A stretch of DNA of 44,198 nt, taken from an uncultured Bacteroidales bacterium (lineage in GTDB: Bacteria; Bacteroidota; Bacteroidia; Bacteroidales; Paludibacteraceae). Location of the stretch: contig CAMHSB010000017.1 in the NCBI GenBank assembly GCA_946187695.1, positions 1 through 44,198 of the forward strand. The letters are read 5' to 3'. Of this stretch, positions 22,412 to 29,709 are shown one piece after another (position 1 is the stretch's first letter; every line of letters begins with the position of its first letter). Position numbers and translations under genes: made by a program. Below the pieces are notes generated by a model. It worked only from the letters and a program-made list of their open reading frames with translations, was not told where the DNA came from and did not search any database.

Positions 22412-25291
22412 CTACCACCATGATACTCTGCTATTTGTACTTTGGTTACTATTTTTATCATATTTGAGATCCGCCAGAATCGACGCGTTCACACCGATGT
22501 GGAAAGTATAACTCTTAAACGGCCCGATCGGGTTGATGCTCGCCGTCATGTTCCAACAGTGCAGATCGCGACTGATATTGAACGTACAGGACGTCACCTG
22601 GTTCGTGTCGAAATTATATGTCATGTTACCGCTCACTTTCCAGCCCTGACCCAGACCGATATTTCCGCTCAGCGTCAGGTAATGCGACAGCTTCATCTTG
22701 TAGTACATCTTCTCGTAGTCAAACTCGCTGCCCGGCGAATACGAGAGCGAATAACTGATAGACAGGCTCCACGGAATGTTCGTCCGTATATAACCGTCGT
22801 CCACCTCTTCTTCTTTCTTTTTCTTGGGCTTGGCATTTGAATCCAATCCCTCCGCGTCTTTCTCGATCGACGCCATCTCTCCATCCTCGGTGTTCTCTTC
22901 TTTCACTTTTCGGCCTGCTAACTTATCTCCCCATTTGCGGAACAGATCGTCGGAGAAAGTATAACTGAAGTTCCACCTTAGACCGCTCCAGTGCGGGAAC
23001 TTACCGTTGTGCCAGTACTGCTTGTTCGTGCGCACAGGGCGTCCGTAGGGATCCAACTCGTACATGTACGGATCCAGCGTCGTGTTCAGGTTCAGACTGT
23101 AGTTGTTCAGGAACGGGAACTTCAAACGCAGGTTCACCTGGAACAGACTCCAGTTCATCGAGTCGGCAGCGAAGTTATACGCACCGCTCACGCCGAACTT
23201 ATCGATGATGCTCACCACCTTATACGGGTTCTTACCCGTCGTGTCTTTGGAGTTGAACATCTTCATCTCCAGGTTCTGATCCAGACCGAAATTCAGCGTT
23301 CCCGACATACCTCCTGCCGGCGCATTGCCGTACGCGGCGTTCGGGAAACGGGAGATCTGCCGGCGGATTGTCATCGGATTGCCGGCATCGTCCGTCTTCT
23401 GGATCTTACGTCCCGTGATACTGTCCGTGCCCGAATAAACCGGCTCGTCGTAGTTGTTGTAGTACCCCCAACTGTCCTTGCCGAAGTCCGGGTGATACGT
23501 CATGCTGATATGCGGCGTGAACACATGGCGGAATTTCTCCACCTTGCTATGCGGGAACAACTTCTTGAGCGGCGTGTAGAAACCATAAATCTTGGTCTCC
23601 ATACTGATGCCGGCATCGAAATCAAACACGTTGTAGAACCCGTAGGTCGTGTCGCGCTGTGCTTCCTGCAGATCGTCGTTCCAGGTGTTGTTCACGCGCT
23701 GGAAATACATGCGGTCGCGCATACTGAAACTCGGGGTGACGGTCAGGTACTTGAACAGCACAAAGCTTGCGCTGATCGGCACGGAGTGACTCAAACCCGT
23801 CGTCCAGTCCTTGAGGAAATTAGACGTCAGGAACTCTCTCTCTTTCATGTTACCGCGGTTCACTATCTTGCCGTTCATCGCGTAACTCATCTTGATCTTC
23901 TCGTACCATTTCTCCTTGCCGCCAACAAGCCCCTTCCGCTTGAGCGTCGCCTGACGCCACTGTTTGAACGGGTAGATACTGTTCATGTTCACCGTCAACT
24001 GAGGTGCGGTCAACGAGATGGTCGAGTCGCTCGTTCGTTGTGTCAGACTCGCCGACATACTCAGGTTCCACGGACTGTCCGGGAAACGTTGCGTGTAGGT
24101 CACCGTACTGCTCTTCGTGTTCTCCGAATACAGGTTCGGGTTGTAATAGCTGTTGATATTGCTTCGGTTATAACCGCTCGTGGCGAAGTTTACACTCGCC
24201 GAGAACGTACAGAACGGATTTGCTTTCGAGTCCTGGTTGTGCGACCATTGGACGCTGAAGTTCCTGCGCGACTGATAATCAGGCATGCCTTTCTCACTCG
24301 TCACGTCGTTGCGGTAATTGATACTGATACTTCCCGAGAAATGGTACCGCCACACATATTTGGATCGGGCACGTACGGCCCACGTTCCGCGGGAATAGAT
24401 ATCGCCTGTCGCCTCCAGATCCATGTAATCGCACAGCGCGAAATAGTATCCGAAATTGCTCAGGTACAGACCACGCGTGTAGTCGTCACCGAAGGTCGGC
24501 ATGATGATACCGCTGGAGTAGGAACTCGTGAAGGGGAAGAATCCGAACGGGATTGCCAAGGGTAACGGTACGTCACCCACCACCATGTAAGACGGACCTG
24601 CTGCGATATAATCGCCCGGCTTCACTTTCGCTTTGGTCATCTTCAGGTAGAAATGCGGGTGCTCGTGATTGTCGCAGGTCGTGTATTGGCCGCCCGCCAT
24701 CATCATCTCGTTATTGCCCAATTTCTTCGTCCGGTCGGCGATGATATAACCCTCTCCTTGCTGGGTCACTACATGCCGGATATATCCCTTTTGCGTCTTC
24801 AGATTATACGTGATCTCGTTCGTCTGGTACTCGTCCTTGCCGTCCTTGAACACCGGGCGACCTTTCCATTCGTACTCCAGACTGTCGTACACACCGCAAG
24901 CATATATCTGACTCGAGTCGATGTTCATCCGCACGTAGTCAGCGGTCAGTTCCATGTTCTCAAAATGCAACTCGCCCTGACCGTGCAAGTACGCCGTTCC
25001 GTTCGCCATCATGATCATCGAGTCCTTCGACTCATAGTGTACCGGCGCTGTCAACGAACTCTTTTTCTTCGGCGTGTACTTCGGCTCCTCTATCTGCGCC
25101 GTGTCAATAAGTGCGGTGTCTATTCGGGTCGTATCAATTCTCGCCGTATTGATTCTTGCTGTGTCGATTCTCGCCGTGTCAATACGCGCAGCCTCCACCG
25201 GTATACTATCTACCGGTTGTTCTGCTCTCGCAGCTATTCCTGCGAGCAACAAAATCGCTGCTATAATATGTCTACGTACACGTATACGCAC
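22412..25291 (-). CDS. lptD: LptD-like lipopolysaccharide assembly outer-membrane protein
   Basis: LptD forms the outer-membrane barrel that inserts lipopolysaccharide. I start at GTG 25291 (MRIRVRRHIIAAILLLAG), which gives a good signal peptide and fits the promoter whose start is near 25309; a TTG at 25318 lies inside the promoter. Residues about 30-60 are a tandem AxIDT repeat. The N-terminal OstA beta-jellyroll (VHYESKDSMIMMANGTAYLHGQGELHFENMELTADYVRMNID) and the C-terminal barrel with alternating aromatic strands give about 960 residues, normal for the Bacteroidota form. A low-complexity acidic-lysine insert (GEMASIEKDAEG...KPKKKKEEEVDD) lies in a late loop. The function is inferred from fold and size. 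Confidence 0.88.
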   Translation of the reverse strand: MRIRVRRHIIAAILLLAGIAARAEQPVDSIPVEAARIDTARIDTARINTARIDTTRIDTALIDTAQIEEPKYTPKKKSSLTAPVHYESKDSMIMMANGTAYLHGQGELHFENMELTADYVRMNIDSSQIYACGVYDSLEYEWKGRPVFKDGKDEYQTNEITYNLKTQKGYIRHVVTQQGEGYIIADRTKKLGNNEMMMAGGQYTTCDNHEHPHFYLKMTKAKVKPGDYIAAGPSYMVVGDVPLPLAIPFGFFPFTSSYSSGIIMPTFGDDYTRGLYLSNFGYYFALCDYMDLEATGDIYSRGTWAVRARSKYVWRYHFSGSISINYRNDVTSEKGMPDYQSRRNFSVQWSHNQDSKANPFCTFSASVNFATSGYNRSNINSYYNPNLYSENTKSSTVTYTQRFPDSPWNLSMSASLTQRTSDSTISLTAPQLTVNMNSIYPFKQWRQATLKRKGLVGGKEKWYEKIKMSYAMNGKIVNRGNMKEREFLTSNFLKDWTTGLSHSVPISASFVLFKYLTVTPSFSMRDRMYFQRVNNTWNDDLQEAQRDTTYGFYNVFDFDAGISMETKIYGFYTPLKKLFPHSKVEKFRHVFTPHISMTYHPDFGKDSWGYYNNYDEPVYSGTDSITGRKIQKTDDAGNPMTIRRQISRFPNAAYGNAPAGGMSGTLNFGLDQNLEMKMFNSKDTTGKNPYKVVSIIDKFGVSGAYNFAADSMNWSLFQVNLRLKFPFLNNYSLNLNTTLDPYMYELDPYGRPVRTNKQYWHNGKFPHWSGLRWNFSYTFSDDLFRKWGDKLAGRKVKEENTEDGEMASIEKDAEGLDSNAKPKKKKEEEVDDGYIRTNIPWSLSISYSLSYSPGSEFDYEKMYYKMKLSHYLTLSGNIGLGQGWKVSGNMTYNFDTNQVTSCTFNISRDLHCWNMTASINPIGPFKSYTFHIGVNASILADLKYDKNSNQSTNSRVSWW
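25098..25187 (-). repeat. Six 15-bp tandem repeats near the lptD start
   Basis: Units at 25098, 25113, 25128, 25143, 25158 and 25173 encode the pentapeptide A-x-I-D-T just after the signal peptide. Third positions vary more than first and second, which suggests that the peptide, not only the DNA, is kept. Confidence 0.85.
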
Positions 25292-25315
25292 AATACCGCA
25301 AATTAAAATCGGGCG

Positions 25316-25346
25316 CAAAGGTACAACTTTTTTTTGACATACGCAA
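25316..25346 (-). promoter_or_regulatory. Promoter for the lptD-slyD-der operon
   Basis: Minus-strand TTG (25344-25346), a 20-nt spacer with eight A's in a row, and TACCTTTG (25316-25323). The expected start near 25309 leaves about 18 nt before the GTG at 25291. It is divergent from the HAD promoter 40 bp away. Confidence 0.82.
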
Positions 25347-25384
25347 GCGCCCGCGCGTTTTTCCTTGCTTTTTTCTTCAAAAAT

Positions 25385-25415
25385 TTGCCCATCTCAAAAA
25401 AATATCGTACCTTTG
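25385..25415 (+). promoter_or_regulatory. Promoter for the HAD hydrolase, near-leaderless
   Basis: TTG at 25385-25387, 20-nt spacer, TACCTTTG at 25408-25415. The ATG at 25424 is 9 nt past the -7 element, so the transcript would start within a base or two of the start codon. This supports leaderless or nearly leaderless translation. Confidence 0.82.
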
Positions 25416-25423
25416 CAGCCGAA

Positions 25424-26062
25424 ATGAGGGAGACGATTGTTATATTTGACCTCGGCGGGGTGCTGATCAACCTGAACGTCAACCGGTGTATGCACGCCTT
25501 CGAGGCGCTGATGGGCGAGCAGAATATGCGTGCTGTCTTGGGCATGGACAAGCACGGCGAAGGCGTGAAGGCCGTGAGCATCGCGACCAAGCAGCTGATG
25601 GCGGACTTCGAACGCGGGATTATCAAGCCTGACGCTTTCATTGCGCAAGTGCTCCGTTTCTGTCGCCCGGGCACGACCGCCGAGCAGGTGCTGGATGCCT
25701 GGATGAGCATGCTCGCAGACCTGCCCAAGGAACGCCTCGACATCGTCGATCGGGTACGAGCAAAAGGGCACAAAGTGTATCTGCTTTCCAACGGCAATGA
25801 TTTGCACTTCGATTTCATCAATAAAACCTATCAATTGGCGCCTCATTTTGATGCACTCTTTTTGTCGCAAAAGATGCATATGGCAAAGCCTGAACAAGAG
25901 ATATATCACACTGTAAATACGCAGATTAGTTCGGATATTTCCAAAAAGACAAATGTTCTGTTTGTCGATGACATTGCCGCTAACCGCGAGGCGGCGGAAA
26001 AGGCCGTCGGTTGGACAACTTTCCCGAATCTGGAAAGTTTGATTTCCTACCTCGATTTGTAA
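25424..26062 (+). CDS. HAD-superfamily hydrolase
   Basis: A soluble phosphatase-like protein of 212 residues with the four HAD motifs: FDLGGVL (motif I, the second Asp replaced by Gly, as is common in the HAD-IA G-G-V-L subgroup), LLSNGN (motif II), AKPEQEIY with the conserved Lys (motif III), and FVDDIAANREAA (motif IV). A helical cap lies between motifs I and II. It belongs to the YihX/epoxide-hydrolase-like HAD-IA branch, which includes sugar-1-phosphate phosphatases; the substrate cannot be told. It has its own promoter and is followed by the thiL promoter, so it is transcribed alone. Confidence 0.88.
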   Translation: MRETIVIFDLGGVLINLNVNRCMHAFEALMGEQNMRAVLGMDKHGEGVKAVSIATKQLMADFERGIIKPDAFIAQVLRFCRPGTTAEQVLDAWMSMLADLPKERLDIVDRVRAKGHKVYLLSNGNDLHFDFINKTYQLAPHFDALFLSQKMHMAKPEQEIYHTVNTQISSDISKKTNVLFVDDIAANREAAEKAVGWTTFPNLESLISYLDL

Positions 26063-26078
26063 AAAAATCAATAAAAAT

Positions 26079-26109
26079 TTGCACATATGCAATTTTTGTT
26101 GTATCTTTG
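26079..26109 (+). promoter_or_regulatory. Promoter for the thiL-GT2-kdsD-kdsC operon
   Basis: TTG at 26079-26081, 20-nt spacer, TATCTTTG at 26102-26109. Expected start near 26116, about 14 nt before the thiL ATG at 26130. Confidence 0.78.
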
Positions 26110-26129
26110 CACGCTAATTTTGGCGTAGT

Positions 26130-27146
26130 ATGCAAAGAACGGAAATTTCAACGATGGGTGAGTTCGGGCTAATCAAGCACCTCACCAAGGATATCAAACC
26201 CCTGCAACCGAGCACGAAAAAGGGCATCGGCGATGACTGCGCAGTCATGGATTTCGGCACCAAACGTGTGCTCATGACGACCGACATGTTGCTCGAAGGC
26301 GTGCATTTTAATCTCGAGTACGTGCCCCTCAAACATCTGGGCTATAAAGCGGCCGTAGTCAATTTTTCGGATATTTACGCGATGAACGGAACCCCGACGC
26401 AGATCACAGTGAGTCTGGGTATCAGCAAACGTTTCTCGGTGGAGGACATCGAAGCCCTCTATTCGGGTATTCGTCTCGCGTGCGAGCGCTATCACGTCGA
26501 TCTAGTCGGCGGCGATACCTGTGCTTCCATGACCGGTCTCACGATCTCGATCACCTGTCTCGGTGTCGCGTCCGCCAAGGATATCGTTTATCGCAACGGT
26601 GCCAAACTGAACGACCTGATCTGCGTTTCCGGCAACCTCGGCACGGCTTATATGGGTTTGCAACTGCTGGAGCGCGAGCGCCTGGCAAACGCCGAACAAC
26701 CGGATTTCTCGGGCAAAGAGTACCTGCTGGAGCGCCAGCTCAAACCCGAAGCAAGAAAGGATATCTTGGAGGGTTTGCGCAAAGCCGGAGTCAAGCCTAC
26801 GGCGATGATGGATGTGTCGGACGGACTATCGTCAGAATTGATGCATATCTGCTCGCAGTCTGGCGTAGGCTGCTGCATCTACGAGGACAAGTTGCCTATC
26901 GATTTTGCGGCGGCGCAACTCGCCGAGGAGATGAACCTCAATATCGTGACTTGCGCCCTGAACGGCGGCGAAGACTACGAGTTGCTGTTCACCTGCTCGC
27001 TCGACGACTACGAGAAACTTATTCCGGTGGAGGACCTCTATATCATCGGTCATATCACGAAACCCGAATACGGCTGTAATCTCATCGGCCGTAATGGCGA
27101 AGAAATACCCCTCAAAGCACAAGGATGGAACGCTTTTCAGTCATAG
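26130..27146 (+). CDS. thiL: Thiamine-monophosphate kinase
   Basis: Makes thiamine diphosphate from thiamine monophosphate with ATP, the last step of cofactor synthesis. The 338-residue AIR-synthase-like protein has the metal-ATP segments KGIGDDCAVMDF and TTDMLLEGVHF, NFSDIYAMNG, LVGGDTCAS, MDVSDGLSSELMHI, and the end ALNGGEDYELLFT. The first gene of the operon; its last 22 bp overlap the glycosyltransferase gene. Confidence 0.95.
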   Translation: MQRTEISTMGEFGLIKHLTKDIKPLQPSTKKGIGDDCAVMDFGTKRVLMTTDMLLEGVHFNLEYVPLKHLGYKAAVVNFSDIYAMNGTPTQITVSLGISKRFSVEDIEALYSGIRLACERYHVDLVGGDTCASMTGLTISITCLGVASAKDIVYRNGAKLNDLICVSGNLGTAYMGLQLLERERLANAEQPDFSGKEYLLERQLKPEARKDILEGLRKAGVKPTAMMDVSDGLSSELMHICSQSGVGCCIYEDKLPIDFAAAQLAEEMNLNIVTCALNGGEDYELLFTCSLDDYEKLIPVEDLYIIGHITKPEYGCNLIGRNGEEIPLKAQGWNAFQS

Positions 27147-28087
27147 TACCGGTCTTCAACCGCCCGGATGAGGTGGCGGAATTGCTGGAGAGCCTGACGC
27201 GGCAGTCTTTTCACAACTACGAGCTGATTCTCGTAGAGGATGGTTCGTCCGTTCCTTGCGAGCAGGTGGTAAAGACTTATGCGGATCGGTTGCCGGTTAG
27301 TTATTATACGAAGCCCAACAGCGGACCCGGGCAATCGCGTAACTACGGTGCGGCGCGTGCCAAAGGCGAGTACCTGCTTATCTGGGACTCGGATATCCTG
27401 ATTCCGGAAGGTTATTTCGAAGCGATCGAAGCTTTCTTGCAGGCGCAGCCGGTTGATGCTTTCGGTGGTCCGGATCGGGCACACGAGTCGTTCACTGACG
27501 TACAGAAAGCGATCAACTATTCGATGACCTCGTTCTTTACGACCGGCGGTATCCGCGGCGGCAAGAAAAAACTCGATAAGTTCTATCCGCGCTCGTTCAA
27601 TATGGGTATCCGTCGCGTGGTGTACGAGCAGTTAGGCGGTTTCCGCGCCATGCGTTTCGGCGAAGATATCGATTTCTCATACCGTATTGTGGAAGCCGGT
27701 TATACAACCGCGCTTATCCCCGATGCCTACGTCTATCACAAGCGTCGTACGGACTTCCGGAAATTTTTCCGGCAGGTGCATAACTCCGGTATCGCACGAA
27801 TCAACCTCTCGATTCTGCATCCAGGCACGCTGAAACTGGTGCATACCTTACCGGCGCTCTTCACGCTCGCCGTGATACCGTTTATGCCCTTGATGCCGCT
27901 CTATGCCTTAGCCGTTTTTGCGGACGCTTCGATCCGGAATAGCTCAGTGAAGATAGGCGCGCTGTCCGTTGTGGCGGCATTCACCCAATTGATCGGATAC
28001 GGAACAGGCTTTATCGGAGCCGCGTTCCGGCGCTATATACTGAAAAAAGACAACAAAGATGCCTTTACGGCGAATTTTTATAAATAA
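27125..28087 (+). CDS. Membrane-associated GT2 glycosyltransferase
   Basis: A GT-A-fold inverting sugar transferase: SVIVPVFNRPDEVAELLESL at the N-terminus, VEDGSS, GPGQSRNYGAARAKGEYLLIWDSDI with the DxD-type metal site, and FGEDIDFSYRIVEAGY with the catalytic Asp region. Residues about 235-300 hold two or three hydrophobic segments (TLPALFTLAVIPFMPLMPLYALAVF, then VVAAFTQLIGYGTGFIG), so it is a membrane-bound enzyme that may use a lipid-linked acceptor. It sits between thiL and kdsD in one operon, so a role in cell-surface glycan or lipid A/core assembly is likely; the donor and acceptor are unknown. Confidence 0.88.
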   Translation: MERFSVIVPVFNRPDEVAELLESLTRQSFHNYELILVEDGSSVPCEQVVKTYADRLPVSYYTKPNSGPGQSRNYGAARAKGEYLLIWDSDILIPEGYFEAIEAFLQAQPVDAFGGPDRAHESFTDVQKAINYSMTSFFTTGGIRGGKKKLDKFYPRSFNMGIRRVVYEQLGGFRAMRFGEDIDFSYRIVEAGYTTALIPDAYVYHKRRTDFRKFFRQVHNSGIARINLSILHPGTLKLVHTLPALFTLAVIPFMPLMPLYALAVFADASIRNSSVKIGALSVVAAFTQLIGYGTGFIGAAFRRYILKKDNKDAFTANFYK

Positions 28088-28095
28088 TCACGAGA

Positions 28096-29070
28096 ATGCA
28101 AAACAATGCCATTATTGAGCGGGCAGCGGAATGCCTGCAATGTGAAGCGAAGGCTATTGAATCCTTGATTTCGCGTTTGGACGATCAGTTCTTGCGCGCG
28201 GTGGAGTTGATCCGAGACTGCCAGGGAAAGATCGTTGTGACGGGCGTAGGTAAGTCCGGTCATATCGGCTCGAAGATAGCTGCGACCTTGGCGAGTACCG
28301 GTACGCCGGCATTCTTCCTGAATCCCTTGGATGCCTACCACGGCGACCTCGGTATGTTAGGCGAGAAAGATCTCGTCTTGGCCATCTCCTATTCCGGAGC
28401 CACAGAAGAGTTATTACGGTTCTTGCCGCTCATTCAAGCCAAACATATCCCCATCATCGGCATGTCGAGTAACCCCAACTCGCTGTTGGCGCAATACGCG
28501 GCGGTACACCTGAATATCGCTGTGGAGCGGGAAGCCGATCCGCTGAATCTGGTGCCGACATCCTCGACGACAGTGACCTTGGCTTTAGGTGACGCGCTCG
28601 CTTGCGCGCTTATAGAGGCGGCTCATTTCCAGCCTTCGGACTTCGCGATGTTGCACCCGGGTGGAGACCTTGGACGCAAGTTGCTGGCGAAAGTAGAGGA
28701 TGTGATGTTCACGGATAACTTACCTTTAATCGCTCCGAACGCGCCGATGAGTGAGGCGATTGAGATCGTTACCAACGGTAAACTTGGCGTGGGCGTGGTA
28801 GTAGAAGGGGAGCAACTGGTCGGTATCATCACCGACGGCGATATACGTCGTGCCATGCAGCGACTCGGTCAGGCGTTCTTTACCACCCCCGTTTCGGATA
28901 TCATGGCGCGTCATCCGAAGACCATCAGCCGTAAGGCCCGGATCGTGGATGCAGGAGAGATGATGAATCACCATTCGATCCACTCCCTCGTGGTCATGGA
29001 CGACAATGCCCACGTCTGCGGTGTCATCGACTCCTTCTCTTGCTTGCCCGGCACACGATTCTATCATTAA
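28096..29070 (+). CDS. kdsD: Arabinose-5-phosphate isomerase (KpsF/KdsD)
   Basis: Interconverts ribulose 5-phosphate and arabinose 5-phosphate, the first step toward Kdo of lipopolysaccharide. An SIS domain covers residues about 35-170 (VVTGVGKSGHIGSKIAATLASTGTPAFFLNP, HGDLGML, ISYSGATEELL). Two CBS domains follow (MLARVEDVMF-type start near 198, then VSDIMARHPKTIS to the end). The C-terminus (VIDSFSCLPGTRFYH) differs from the usual VGVIHLHDLL. It begins 8 bp after the GT2 stop and precedes kdsC. Confidence 0.95.
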   Translation: MQNNAIIERAAECLQCEAKAIESLISRLDDQFLRAVELIRDCQGKIVVTGVGKSGHIGSKIAATLASTGTPAFFLNPLDAYHGDLGMLGEKDLVLAISYSGATEELLRFLPLIQAKHIPIIGMSSNPNSLLAQYAAVHLNIAVEREADPLNLVPTSSTTVTLALGDALACALIEAAHFQPSDFAMLHPGGDLGRKLLAKVEDVMFTDNLPLIAPNAPMSEAIEIVTNGKLGVGVVVEGEQLVGIITDGDIRRAMQRLGQAFFTTPVSDIMARHPKTISRKARIVDAGEMMNHHSIHSLVVMDDNAHVCGVIDSFSCLPGTRFYH

Positions 29071-29084
29071 TTCGAATAAAGACG

Positions 29085-29582
29085 ATGAAAGCGATAAAAC
29101 TTTTCTTGACTGACGTGGACGGATGTCTGACAGACGGCGGGATGTACTACACCGCCGAAGGCGAGGTGATGAAACGTTTCTGCGTGTACGACGGCATGGG
29201 TATGGTTTGTCTGCAACAAACGGGTATTCGCTGCGGTATCCTCACTTCGGAGAACAGCCCGATCGTCAAGGCACGTGCCGAGAAACTGAAGTTGCAGTAC
29301 CTCTATCTGGGAGTCGGCAGTAAGGTTAATCCTAATTGCTTGACCAAACTCCAGGCTGCGCAGGAGATATGCAAGGAGTTGGGTATTTCGTTAGACGAGG
29401 TATGTTTTGTCGGGGACGATATCAATGATGTGGAATTACTCTCCGCTGTCGGCTACCCCTGTTGCCCACCTAACGCTCGTCCGGAAGTGCTCGCCGTGCC
29501 GGGTATCCATGTGTTGAAAACTCCCGGCGGTCAAGGTGCGATAAGAGAAATCGCAGATGAGATTTTGGCAGGACGAGGGTAG
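29085..29582 (+). CDS. kdsC: 3-deoxy-D-manno-octulosonate 8-phosphate phosphatase (KdsC)
   Basis: Removes phosphate from Kdo-8-phosphate. I start at ATG 29085 (MKAIKLFLTDVDG), 14 bp after kdsD; a longer in-frame start would lie inside kdsD. The 165-residue capless HAD protein has TDVDGCLTDGGMYY (motif I), LTSENS (II), LGVGSKVNPNCL with the conserved Lys (III), and FVGDDINDVELL (IV), typical of the tetrameric C0 phosphatases. With kdsD it supplies Kdo for the glycan genes on both sides. Confidence 0.95.
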   Translation: MKAIKLFLTDVDGCLTDGGMYYTAEGEVMKRFCVYDGMGMVCLQQTGIRCGILTSENSPIVKARAEKLKLQYLYLGVGSKVNPNCLTKLQAAQEICKELGISLDEVCFVGDDINDVELLSAVGYPCCPPNARPEVLAVPGIHVLKTPGGQGAIREIADEILAGRG

Positions 29583-29595
29583 GTGATAAGTATGG

Positions 29596-29639
29596 TAATA
29601 ACCAACGAATAACCAAGGAATGACTAAGGAATAACTAAC
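29596..29639 (+). repeat. Four 11-bp tandem repeats at the start of the AT-rich block
   Basis: Units taataaccaac, gaataaccaag, gaatgactaag and gaataactaac lie at 29596, 29607, 29618 and 29629. They occupy the gap (29583-29709) between kdsC and the nucleotidyltransferase fusion gene. No canonical -33/-7 pair is seen in the gap; an approximate palindrome (ctaaaaaagtttttag) follows at about 29670. Confidence 0.85.
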
Positions 29640-29709
29640 GTTTTGAAGCAGATCCTTAGTCAAAAAGAGCTAAAAAAGTTTTTAGAAAGAAACAAAATAG
29701 CGAAGATAG

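Noticed and set aside
22991..24565. A 524-codon plus-strand frame opposite lptD
   Set aside because: Arg/Val/His-rich product with no family resemblance, lying wholly within a clear lptD gene with its own promoter; a shadow frame.
29640..29709. Possible promoter before the fusion gene
   Set aside because: A TTG occurs at 29643-29645, but there is no TAnnTTTG at 19-21 nt from it; the gene may be read through from kdsC.
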